Shown here: positions 1-5,199 of the stretch, in pieces
How positions within the stretch are numbered: the stretch's first letter is position 1
How the letters are laid out: every line of letters starts with the position of its first letter
Assembly (NCBI GenBank): GCA_016782825.1
Contig: JADHXT010000243.1
Location: forward strand, 1-5,831
Source of the DNA: Candidatus Brocadiia bacterium
GTDB lineage: Bacteria; Planctomycetota; PUPC01; DSUN01
Direction of reading: 5' to 3'
Length of the DNA: 5,831 bases
Translations under genes and position numbers: made by a program
The notes under the pieces: generated by a model
What the model saw: the letters and a program-made list of their open reading frames with translations, nothing else
Databases searched by the model: none
Told to the model about the DNA's origin: nothing

Positions 1-1386
1 GAACTCCGTTGAGGCATACTCGCGGCGAAGCTTGTCGAGCCAGGTCTGGGCCTTGGCGTAGTCCTTCTTGGCGATGCAGGTGGCGATGTTCTTGTAGACG
101 ATGGCAGCGTTGGCCTCCAGACGCGCGGCGTCGGGAGACGGTGGTCGGTGTTGGGTGGTCGGTGTTCGGGTACCGGGAGGGACGGTGGCTTTGGTCGCGC
201 GGCCGCCTTTGGGCCAGAGGACCACGACGAGGACGATGGCAACGAGAAGGAGTGCGGCAGCGATTCCCCCGGCGATGAGGGCCGTGGAACGCTTCGGGAG
301 AGCAACGCCTTCGCGTCGGTGGGTGGAATGGCGCGCCGTGGCGGGTCGTGTGGCGATGGAGGCTGTGGCGGCGGCCTGCTCGACGGTCATGCGGGTCTCG
401 ACCTTGTCGAGGGCGTCAAGAAGCTCATCGGTGCTCGCGTAGCGCTGGTCCGGCTTCTTCCGCAACAGCCGATGGATGATCCGGCAGAGGTCGCCCGGGC
501 AGTCGGGGGCAACGCTCTGGAGCGGCGGTGGCTTGGCCTCCAGGTGCTTGACGACCAATTGTGCGGGCGTGTCGGCCTCGAAGGGGGGCTTGCCGGCGAC
601 GGCCTGGTAGAAGGTCGCGCCGAGGGAGTAGAGGTCGCTCCGCGCGTCGAAGGGCTCGCCGCGCGCAGCCTCGGGCGGCATGTAAAGGGGCGTGCCGAGG
701 GCCTGGCCCGTGGTGGTGACACTCACATCCACACCCTCGTGCTTGGCCAGGCCAAAGTCGGCGACCTTGGCGCGGCCCTTGCGGTCGATGAGGATGTTCG
801 AGGGCTTGATGTCGCGGTGCAGGATGCCGCACTCATGGCCTTCGGCCAGGGCTGAGGCGACTTGCTTCAGGATGGCCAACGCCCGATGGGGCAGCAGACG
901 GCCCTCGCGTCGCAGAACGTCGGCGAGGGTCTCGCCGTCAACGAACTCCATGGCGATATACTGGTAGCCGCGGTCCTGCCCAACGGCATGGACCTCGATA
1001 ATGTTGGGGTGGCTGACTGCGGCGGCCGCGCGGGCTTCGCGGCTGAAGCGCTCGATGAAGCTCTGGTTGGCGGCGAGGCTGTGGGGCAGGATCTTGATGG
1101 CCACGAAGCGACCGAGGGATGCCTGGCGAGCCTTGTAGACGGCGCCCATGCCGCCACGGCCCAGGAGTTCGACGATCTCGAACTCGCCGAGGGTCTGGCC
1201 GATCAGCGGATCGGCGTCGGCGGGAGAGCCTGTCAGCGTGGGCGATCTGGTGACTTCGTGGGCTTTGCCCTTGCCGGGGACGCGCAGCCTGGCGTGGCAG
1301 ACCGCGCAGACGATGTGGTCACCAACTGCCGAGTCAAAGTCCACCCGGTGTCCGCACTTCGGGCACTTGGCAGGGTGCTTGGCCAA
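1..1386 (-). CDS. Transmembrane Ser/Thr protein kinase (PknB/Hanks type) with N-terminal zinc ribbon; 3' end outside window
   Basis: Eukaryotic-like kinase expected to phosphorylate Ser/Thr on cytoplasmic partners; 462 residues are visible and the C-terminus is cut off. A zinc ribbon (C8-x2-C11, C27-x2-C30) comes first. The kinase domain (about 67-340) follows, with glycine loop GRGGMGAVYKA at 76-86, ATP lysine K98 in VAIK, probable alpha-C glutamate E117, catalytic HRDIKPSN at 190-197, DFG at 210-212, a TTT activation loop at 224-226, GTPLYMPPE at 231-239 and D251. All catalytic residues are present, so it should be active. One membrane segment (about 369-391) precedes a Thr/Pro-rich linker and a TPR-like helical stretch (about 420-462), presumably outside the cytoplasm. 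The start is TTG with GGGAGGGGG just upstream; an in-frame TAA lies further 5' with no ATG or GTG between. The substrate is unknown. The architecture is common in Planctomycetota. Confidence 0.95.
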   Translation of the reverse strand, partial: MAKHPAKCPKCGHRVDFDSAVGDHIVCAVCHARLRVPGKGKAHEVTRSPTLTGSPADADPLIGQTLGEFEIVELLGRGGMGAVYKARQASLGRFVAIKILPHSLAANQSFIERFSREARAAAAVSHPNIIEVHAVGQDRGYQYIAMEFVDGETLADVLRREGRLLPHRALAILKQVASALAEGHECGILHRDIKPSNILIDRKGRAKVADFGLAKHEGVDVSVTTTGQALGTPLYMPPEAARGEPFDARSDLYSLGATFYQAVAGKPPFEADTPAQLVVKHLEAKPPPLQSVAPDCPGDLCRIIHRLLRKKPDQRYASTDELLDALDKVETRMTVEQAAATASIATRPATARHSTHRREGVALPKRSTALIAGGIAAALLLVAIVLVVVLWPKGGRATKATVPPGTRTPTTQHRPPSPDAARLEANAAIVYKNIATCIAKKDYAKAQTWLDKLRREYASTEF

Positions 1387-1440
1387 CGCGTACCCCCTCC
1401 CATAAAGGGCAGGCGCGGTCCCCGTGGAGCGTCGTTACGA

Positions 1441-1455
1441 AGCGCCGTCGGCGCT
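1441..1455. repeat. Perfect palindrome in the kinase leader (possible operator)
   Basis: The sequence is AGCGCCG-T-CGGCGCT, with 7-bp arms and a single central base. It lies between the predicted kinase promoter and the TTG start, just past the expected transcription start. The near-zero spacer suits a dimeric repressor site better than an RNA hairpin, although a shorter 5-bp stem with a 5-nt loop could form in the mRNA. No T-run follows on either strand, so it is not an intrinsic terminator. Confidence 0.4.
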
Positions 1456-1466
1456 ACTGTCCAGCT

Positions 1467-1495
1467 ATCGTAGTGCGGACCCTACGAGATGTCAA
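1467..1495 (-). promoter_or_regulatory. Predicted sigma70-type promoter of the kinase gene
   Basis: On the minus strand a perfect -35 TTGACA (1490-1495) is followed by a 17-bp spacer and the -10 hexamer TACGAT (1467-1472; 4 of 6 matches to TATAAT). Transcription would start near 1460, giving a leader of about 75 nt before the TTG codon that contains the 1441-1455 palindrome. The -35 and spacing are optimal; the weaker -10 is the main doubt. Confidence 0.55.
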
Positions 1496-1582
1496 TCAGC
1501 GTGGAACCTGGAAGCTGCCTGGCATAAGCCTTGTCCTTGGTTGTGTTTGCCAGAACTCGGCGCCCAGCGGTTGGCTCGTTGA

Positions 1583-1624
1583 CGCCGCTGTCAATCCATG
1601 GTTCGCGGGAAGCAGTCAGCGGCG
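1583..1624. repeat. 8-bp inverted repeat across the end of the DUF6398-like gene
   Basis: The arms CGCCGCTG (1583-1590) and CAGCGGCG (1617-1624) are perfectly complementary and separated by 26 nt. The right arm overlaps the stop codon and last codons of the minus-strand gene ending at 1616. It could fold at the 3' end of that mRNA, but no U-tract follows, so an intrinsic terminator is not supported. A large-loop stem of this size can occur by chance in GC-rich DNA. Confidence 0.25.
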
Positions 1625-1918
1625 CACGATCTTCTTGATCCTTGCAGCCCGTTTGTAGACCTTGCTCATCGTCACACCGAGTGCTTCCTCAAGATCGCTG
1701 TTCAGGACACCCGGCACGCCGGCTCCAATGCTGCTCATTGCGTAGACCAGTCCTGCTGCCCAGCCTCCCGGCTTGCCTGGCCAGGACGGCCGGCGGGTTA
1801 GCAATATGGTCAGGCCACGGTGTGCGGCGAGCCGGAGAGCTTCGCTGGGATAGCGCTGGAAGAAGGAATCCAGGAGCTGACGGCAGGTTCGCTCGAAGAC
1901 AGGCCCGCTTTCGACCAT
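1616..1918 (-). CDS. Small DUF6398-like protein with C-terminal helix-turn-helix-like segment
   Basis: A 100-residue protein. The central stretch GKPGGWAAGLVYA (48-60), after a helical N-terminal half with basic R-P-S-P-G-K-like spacing, followed by LNSDLEEALGVTMSKVYKRA (72-91), matches what I recall of DUF6398: a helix, a G-K-P-x-x-W-A-A-G segment, then a small HTH that reads as a 'which subunit, then x-V-S-x-S-T' layout. The basic end RAARIKKIVRR (90-100) could touch nucleic acid. No function is established. ATG at 1918 is preferred because GGAGG (1926-1930) sits 7 nt upstream; the adjacent GTG at 1921 would leave only 4 nt. A promoter lies at 1955-1984. The kinase gene begins 230 bp downstream on the same strand but has its own promoter, so an operon is not required. 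Coding status is fairly sure; the family call comes from memory of the pattern. Confidence 0.68.
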   Translation of the reverse strand: MVESGPVFERTCRQLLDSFFQRYPSEALRLAAHRGLTILLTRRPSWPGKPGGWAAGLVYAMSSIGAGVPGVLNSDLEEALGVTMSKVYKRAARIKKIVRR

Positions 1919-1954
1919 CACGGTGCCTCCTTTGGGCTAGGATTCCGACAGTGC

Positions 1955-1984
1955 ATTGTAGTCGCCGGCGCCACGCGCGATCAA
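1955..1984 (-). promoter_or_regulatory. Predicted promoter of the DUF6398-like gene
   Basis: On the minus strand TTGATC (1979-1984; 4 of 6 to TTGACA) is followed by an 18-bp spacer and TACAAT (1955-1960; 5 of 6 to TATAAT). The start would fall near 1948, about 30 nt upstream of the ATG at 1918 and ahead of the GGAGG ribosome binding site. The position and the agreement with the start codon support it. Confidence 0.5.
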
Positions 1985-2082
1985 GGTTGGCGAACAGATT
2001 CAGGACAGGGTGACTTGAGCGCCGGGGGAACCGTCACCTTTATAAACCCCAGCCCACTACCACTCCCCAATCCTCACTACAA

Positions 2083-2096
2083 GGCGTCACTACGCC
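2083..2096. repeat. Short perfect hairpin GGCGT/ACGCC
   Basis: A 5-bp perfect stem with a CACT loop in the intergenic region. It is isolated, lacks an adjacent T-run on either strand, and is short enough to be chance. Confidence 0.2.
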
Positions 2097-2274
2097 GTGG
2101 GCAAGCCGCCTCTTCCTACGGGAAAGGCACAGGGCCTGCCCGAGGATCTTCACACGTGACAGCAGCTCCCCGCGGAGCGTCATCGCGAAGTAGATCCCCG
2201 ACGAGAAACAGGGATTGGCCGTTGGCCAGCCCACGATTCAAGTAGCTTGTTCTCTATCGTTTTCAACAGAAGGA

Positions 2275-2289
2275 CTTCTCGACGAGAAG
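2275..2289. repeat. Perfect palindrome CTTCTCG-A-CGAGAAG
   Basis: Two 7-bp arms with one central base, the same 7-1-7 geometry as the palindrome in the kinase leader but a different sequence. It lies about 100 bp upstream of the predicted promoter of the gene at 2412. A dimeric regulator site is plausible; there is no T-run for a terminator. Confidence 0.35.
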
Positions 2290-2365
2290 CCGCTTCAGGA
2301 CTCGCGAACCGGCAGCACATCCGAAAGCCGGCGAGCGGTCATTCTGATGTCATGCTCTCCGCCAA

Positions 2366-2389
2366 CTGGCTCGGGTAGAATTGAGCCAG
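2366..2389 (+). promoter_or_regulatory. Possible promoter -10 enclosed by an inverted repeat (candidate operator)
   Basis: A -10-like TAGAAT (2376-2381; 5 of 6 matches) lies inside the perfect inverted repeat CTGGCTC (2366-2372) and GAGCCAG (2383-2389), which has a 10-nt spacer. No good -35 is seen at 17 bp (TGCTCT), so an activator or alternative sigma factor may be needed. Transcription would start near 2388, about 24 nt before the ATG at 2412. A repressor bound to the two arms would cover the -10 directly. Confidence 0.4.
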
Positions 2390-2411
2390 CACAACGGATA
2401 AGGAGCATGCC

Positions 2412-3557
2412 ATGCCTCTCTTCAGCCGCGCTCTGTCCGCAGAGCTGTCCCGCTACCGGAAGCGCAAACAGATATCTATAGATGGCTCAGTCGCGGGCAT
2501 GGGGCCAAGCGGTCACGCCAGACGACAGTATGCAGACGTGCCAGATGGCTGGCTGGGCGCCCAAGGCGCACCCCGGCCTTCAAGCATCTACGATGCACAC
2601 GCACGATACGACTGGCCTGACAACGACTACGAGGCGCATCCCTCATGGACCGACGATGTGCCAACGAGAACCACACCTCCGCTCAGGCTCAGCAGGCCAC
2701 CGAGGCCAGCAGCGTCTCGGCCGACCTACCTGCGGATGAGCGATGAGTTGATGGAACACGTGATGCAGGAGATGCAGGAACGTAGCGCATACGGCGAGCC
2801 GTTGGGGTTCGAGGACGAAGGCCAGTGGTCGAACATGTTCGAGGGTGACGACGACGGCTTCGGAGATGATGCTCTACTGGACCCTGAGCTTACGCACAGG
2901 ATGCTGGGCGAGCTGATTCGGATGCCTGCCGACCACCATGCGTGGTACGGCGAGCCCGACATGACGCAAGAGCTGTTCGAGGATGCGATGCATCACATCG
3001 CCAACCCGATGGCTCGTGAGGGTGTGGCCTATGATCCATCGGCTCTCGATGGTGGCTTCGCTGTCGAGACCGAGCAGGACTTCGGGTCTCACGCGGAGGA
3101 CGCTGCGCACCCGTGGTTCAGCGCAGACGAGATGTCTCAGGATGCCTTCGACCACGCGATGGGTGGGTATGCCGTGCCGGCGATGGCAGACGACCTAATG
3201 ACTGACGAGCAGGAAGGTGGCTTCTACGATGATGCCACAGACGACCCCTGGCAGGCATCAGAGCTGATGGAGTTCGGCATGTTCGATGATGGTATAGGAC
3301 AGATGGCTGGATCGGCGATGGAAGCTGGACCAATGATGGAAGCTGCCGAGGATGGCGGCATGATGGCTGGGCCATTCGAGCAGGGAATGGCTCAGGGGCT
3401 TGAAGGCATTGTGCAGGAAGCAATGCCGGAGCCCATGCAGGAGGCAGAGCAAATGTATGACGAGGAGATGATGGATCCCTGGATGATGCAGGGTCAGTTC
3501 GGACCTGGCTTCGGACCCGGGCCTGGCTTTGGGCCGATGGGGCCAATGCCTGGCTAG
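2412..3557 (+). CDS. Acidic, methionine-rich repeat protein with Gly/Phe/Pro tail, unknown function
   Basis: 381 residues, no family recognised. The first ~100 residues are basic and polar (RYRKRK at 14-19, many Arg/Pro); the rest is strongly acidic. A loose repeat recurs: MSDELMEHVM (109-118), MTQELFEDAM (184-193), MSQDAFDHAM (241-250) and QASELMEFGM (281-290), perhaps also around 164-171. Its consensus is roughly M-[ST]-[QD]-[DE]-x-[FM]-[DE]-x-x-M. The last ~95 residues contain about 18 Met, several as MM pairs, and end in FGPGFGPGPGFGP-type sequence. There is no cysteine, signal peptide or membrane segment. AAGGAG (2400-2405) sits 6 nt before ATG 2412; another ATG at 2407 is out of frame. 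It seems monocistronic, with a terminator-like hairpin after it. The acid and Met bias suggests a disordered, partner-binding, metal-binding or assembly protein, but this is speculation. Codon use in the repeats is varied, supporting real coding. Confidence 0.8.
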   Translation: MPLFSRALSAELSRYRKRKQISIDGSVAGMGPSGHARRQYADVPDGWLGAQGAPRPSSIYDAHARYDWPDNDYEAHPSWTDDVPTRTTPPLRLSRPPRPAASRPTYLRMSDELMEHVMQEMQERSAYGEPLGFEDEGQWSNMFEGDDDGFGDDALLDPELTHRMLGELIRMPADHHAWYGEPDMTQELFEDAMHHIANPMAREGVAYDPSALDGGFAVETEQDFGSHAEDAAHPWFSADEMSQDAFDHAMGGYAVPAMADDLMTDEQEGGFYDDATDDPWQASELMEFGMFDDGIGQMAGSAMEAGPMMEAAEDGGMMAGPFEQGMAQGLEGIVQEAMPEPMQEAEQMYDEEMMDPWMMQGQFGPGFGPGPGFGPMGPMPG

Positions 3558-3587
3558 TCACTATAGATACTCACCCCAACGTTCAAT

Positions 3588-3617
3588 GAGCCCTGGGATT
3601 GTCCTGGGGCTCTTCTC
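3588..3617 (+). terminator. Terminator-like hairpin after the Met-rich gene
   Basis: GAGCCCTGGG (3588-3597) pairs with CCTGGGGCTC (3603-3612) over 10 bp including two G-T wobbles, with loop ATTGT. The following TTCTC is only weakly T-rich, so it may be a leaky intrinsic terminator. It lies 31 nt past the stop codon at 3557, where a terminator is expected. I see no promoter between it and the next gene, so the downstream genes may depend on read-through. Confidence 0.5.
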
Positions 3618-3628
3618 ATGTCCACAGA

Positions 3629-3660
3629 GATGGCACGCCCAGAGAATGAGGCGTGCCATC
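3629..3660 (+). promoter_or_regulatory. Perfect 11-bp inverted repeat directly before the DUF2958 ribosome binding site
   Basis: GATGGCACGCC (3629-3639) and GGCGTGCCATC (3650-3660) are exact complements around a 10-nt A-rich loop. The right arm ends at the base before AAAGGAGG. There is no T-run on either strand, so it is not a standard terminator. In mRNA it would be a stable stem next to the ribosome binding site; as DNA it would be a symmetric protein site. Either could control the gene cluster that follows. Confidence 0.7.
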
Positions 3661-3673
3661 AAAGGAGGTGATC
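3661..3673 (+). promoter_or_regulatory. Extended Shine-Dalgarno sequence
   Basis: AAAGGAGGTGATC is a 13-nt match to the complement of the canonical bacterial 16S rRNA 3' end, far longer than usual. Its GGAGG core is 8 nt from ATG 3677, which fixes that start over the upstream in-frame codon at 3653. Such a site predicts very strong initiation, typical of phage and plasmid genes. Confidence 0.85.
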
Positions 3674-3676
3674 AAG

Positions 3677-3997
3677 ATGAAGCTGCTAACAAAGGAACTC
3701 AAAAAGAAGCTGCCGCGGCTCTACAGCCAGGACGGCAAGGGCGGCAAGGCTGTCGCACATGTGCGCCTGTTCACCCCAGATAGCCAATGGACCTGGCACC
3801 TGATCGAGTGGGATGGCGAGGACATCTGTTTCGGCCTGGTCGATGGCCACGAGCGCGAGCTCGGCTACTTCAGCCTGAAAGAGATCGAGTCTGTGCGAGG
3901 TCCGCTTGGCCTGCCGGTCGAACGCGACCTGTACTGGGAGCCCAAAACCCTTGAGGAGATCGCGCCCGAGATGTTCGCGGAAGCGGGCGAGAGCTGA
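3677..3997 (+). CDS. DUF2958 domain protein
   Basis: 106 residues covering a whole DUF2958 domain at its usual length of about 100. Family features seen include the N-terminal MKLLTKELKKKLPRLYSQ, then FTPDSQWTWHLIEWDGEDICFGLV, the LGYFSLKEIESVRGPLG segment and the closing ERDLYWEP. DUF2958 has no established biochemical role as far as I know; it is widespread on plasmids, phages and integrated elements, often near DNA-processing genes. ATG 3677 is chosen for the exceptional ribosome binding site. It is the first gene of a closely spaced plus-strand series and follows a strong hairpin, so its expression may be set in the leader. The presence of this gene is the main reason to call the right half a mobile-element region. 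Confidence 0.93.
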   Translation: MKLLTKELKKKLPRLYSQDGKGGKAVAHVRLFTPDSQWTWHLIEWDGEDICFGLVDGHERELGYFSLKEIESVRGPLGLPVERDLYWEPKTLEEIAPEMFAEAGES

Positions 3998-4050
3998 AGC
4001 AAGTAAGCGCTGAGGCGCACGGACCCCCAGGAACGTGAAGGATGACCAAC

Positions 4051-4368
4051 ATGAACGACAAGACATGCGGTGGGTGCGCCTGCCGCTGTGGTGCGGAGAA
4101 GACGCTTGCGTTCGCCCTCCTCGAGCACGGTCACGACGAGCAGCAGAAGCAGGTAACCGGCACGGTCACAGAGCAAGGAGGCGCGCTGCTGATCCACCTG
4201 GATGGCTGTGGCAACTTCTGGTCTGCCGGTGGGCAAGGCACTGTCGTGGTGGTCGAACTGGCCAACGGCTGCCCGAGGGTGCTTGTCTGGGCTGACATCA
4301 ACCAGGAGGACCCGACGCACACCATCTGCCTCAAGAGCACGCGTGAGGACAGAAGGCTCCCCTGTTGA
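4051..4368 (+). CDS. Small cysteine-rich protein, unknown function
   Basis: 105 residues, not recognised. The N-terminus has a dense cluster C6-x2-C9-x-C11-x-C13, and further cysteines occur at 53, 74, 93 and at the C-terminal residue 105, eight in all. A metal-binding site is likely, though the spacing is not a standard zinc ribbon. The rest looks beta-rich (GGALLIHLDGCG, then GTVVVVEL and PRVLVWADI). ATG 4051 is preferred over ATG 4042 because GAAGGA (4037-4042) stands 8 nt before it and would overlap the earlier start. It follows the DUF2958 gene by 53 bp. The stop codon sits in a hairpin (4355-4376). Confidence 0.72.
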   Translation: MNDKTCGGCACRCGAEKTLAFALLEHGHDEQQKQVTGTVTEQGGALLIHLDGCGNFWSAGGQGTVVVVELANGCPRVLVWADINQEDPTHTICLKSTREDRRLPC

Positions 4369-4376
4369 GGGGCGCC
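4355..4376 (+). repeat. Hairpin spanning a stop codon
   Basis: GGC-T-CCCCT (4355-4363) pairs with AGGGG-C-GCC (4368-4376) through eight base pairs with one mismatch and a GTTG loop. The stop codon TGA (4366-4368) of the cysteine-rich gene straddles the loop and the stem. No T-run follows, so it may slow or protect rather than end transcription, or tune the next gene. Confidence 0.4.
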
Positions 4377-4413
4377 CGTCAACATCAACCCCTGAACCAG
4401 AAGGAGAATCGCG

Positions 4414-4863
4414 ATGCAGTTCCGACAGCCGCGGTGTCCAAAGTGCGGAAGCTGGCCCACCAGAATGGCCGGCGTGGTCCCGACGTCGATGCACATATAC
4501 CGCGTCGACGACAACGGGACTGAGCTGGACGAGGACGCTCACCCTGACATGGCGGAGTTCGAGCACGACGGCTCGGACGTGTGCTGGGAGTACGAGGACC
4601 ACGAGTACACCCCCGACGGCAAGGTGAGGCTCTTCTGTCCTGGCATCCACTGCAAGCAGGGCGAGTGGCTCTCCGAGATCGTACCAATGGAAGAGGAGGC
4701 GCTCCGCGCCAACGCCCACGACGCGTACGACGCGCTGTTAGCCGACATCGGCAAGGAGTGCTACTGCGACACGTTCATCGTCAACTACCCAAAGCTCGGG
4801 CCATGTCCCCTGTGCCAGCTTCGCACTGCGCTGGGCATCAAGATGGCGCAAGCGGGAAGCTGA
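4414..4863 (+). CDS. Cysteine-rich zinc-ribbon-like protein, unknown function
   Basis: 149 residues with paired motifs at both ends, CPKC (8-11) and CPLC (131-134), and further cysteines at 57, 75, 80, 116 and 118. CPKC and CPLC could form one zinc ribbon, or each could pair with the middle cysteines (F-C-P-G-I-H-C at 74-80; ECYC at 115-118). The middle (35-70) is rich in Asp/Glu/His. No family recognised. The start follows GAAGGAG at 8 nt spacing. The 45-bp gap after the previous gene fits a polycistronic message. Two successive cysteine-rich proteins suggest a shared metal-related or nucleic-acid-binding context, but that is inference. Confidence 0.85.
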   Translation: MQFRQPRCPKCGSWPTRMAGVVPTSMHIYRVDDNGTELDEDAHPDMAEFEHDGSDVCWEYEDHEYTPDGKVRLFCPGIHCKQGEWLSEIVPMEEEALRANAHDAYDALLADIGKECYCDTFIVNYPKLGPCPLCQLRTALGIKMAQAGS

Positions 4864-4891
4864 CGGCAACCTGGCTGAGCTACCCCCAACA

Positions 4892-4904
4892 CGAAAGGAG
4901 CAGA
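4892..4904 (+). promoter_or_regulatory. Shared leader/RBS copy 1
   Basis: CGAAAGGAGCAGA occurs here and again, identically, at 5200-5212, each time ending 3-4 nt before an ATG. Here GGAG is 7 nt from the start at 4908. A 13-nt exact match exceeds what a ribosome binding site needs, suggesting a copied leader or a shared regulator. Confidence 0.7.
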
Positions 4905-4907
4905 ACC

Positions 4908-5090
4908 ATGCGCAAGTGGGGCATCTACTGCCTCGAAGATGGCGAGATGCTACCGAGCCTCTACGACTCGGAGCAGGAAGCCTGGGAGGCGATCACTGAG
5001 TGCGGCGCAGACGTCGACATGGCGCCTGTGCCCGTGCTCCTTGGCGGCCTCCTGCCCGATGAACCAGAGGAGGAGGTAGAGCCAACATGA
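4908..5090 (+). CDS. 60-residue small protein, unknown function
   Basis: 60 residues with a compact N-terminal part (MRKWGIYCLEDGEMLPSLYD), a helix (SEQEAWEAI), and an acidic Pro/Glu tail (PDEPEEEVEPT). It has two cysteines and no membrane segment. The size, acidic tail and strong GGAG leader are typical of small phage or plasmid proteins. No family named. Its stop codon overlaps a downstream ATG (ATGA at 5087-5090), giving possible translational coupling to the next short ORF. Confidence 0.72.
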   Translation: MRKWGIYCLEDGEMLPSLYDSEQEAWEAITECGADVDMAPVPVLLGGLLPDEPEEEVEPT

Positions 5091-5197
5091 GAGGCGCGGC
5101 CTGTGCCGGGCTCGGCGAGGCAGCCACGCAGTGCCATGGGAACTCAGCATCGATGGAACCGCTCAGGACCGTACGTGACGCGTCCGTGAGCAACTGA
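5087..5197 (+). CDS. Possible 36-residue ORF coupled to the upstream gene
   Basis: Starts at the ATG of the ATGA overlap with the 60-residue gene; GGAGG lies 10 nt upstream inside that gene. It ends at TGA 5195-5197, three nucleotides before the shared leader of the next gene. The peptide (MRGAACAGLGEAATQCHG and so on) is Ala/Gly-rich with no recognisable domain. It fills an otherwise empty 126-bp gap, which supports it; the short length and plain composition argue against it. Confidence 0.35.
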   Translation: MRGAACAGLGEAATQCHGNSASMEPLRTVRDASVSN

Positions 5198-5199
5198 AC

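Larger units (their letters stand above)
1985..2365. other. Divergent intergenic region, no supported gene
   Basis: Roughly 400 bases separate the minus-strand promoter from the plus-strand gene at 2412. Open frames on both strands lack ribosome binding sites and have no protein-like composition. The left part is pyrimidine-rich on the plus strand (2046-2075). Small hairpins include GGCGT-CACT-ACGCC (2083-2096), a GCTCC/GGAGC stem near 2165-2180, and CCGGC/GCCGG (2309-2331). The 2100-2235 block has the look of a dispersed non-coding repeat, but that needs a genome-wide comparison. Confidence 0.5.

Noticed and set aside
148..855. Long plus-strand open frame of 235 codons
   Set aside because: It is antisense to the kinase, whose catalytic motifs are unmistakable. 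The frame lacks a ribosome binding site and its Gly/Val/Ala/Arg-rich translation is what GC-rich antisense gives.
862..1473. Plus-strand open frame of 203 codons
   Set aside because: Also antisense to the kinase and its leader; no ribosome binding site and no recognisable protein features.
2040..2234. Minus-strand open frame of 64 codons in the intergenic region
   Set aside because: No ribosome binding site, odd composition, and it coincides with a hairpin-containing block that looks non-coding.
1820..2245. Plus-strand open frame of 141 codons
   Set aside because: It overlaps the DUF6398-like gene and its promoter in antisense and continues as low-complexity Ser/Arg/Pro; no start signal.
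3562..3567. TATAGA as a -10 for the DUF2958 cluster
   Set aside because: No -35-like hexamer at 16-18 bp upstream, and the terminator-like hairpin follows it directly.
3865..4719. Minus-strand open frame of 284 codons
   Set aside because: It runs antisense across three genes that each have a well-placed ribosome binding site, including the clear DUF2958 gene. Its Arg/Ser/Pro/Val-rich translation looks like a GC shadow.
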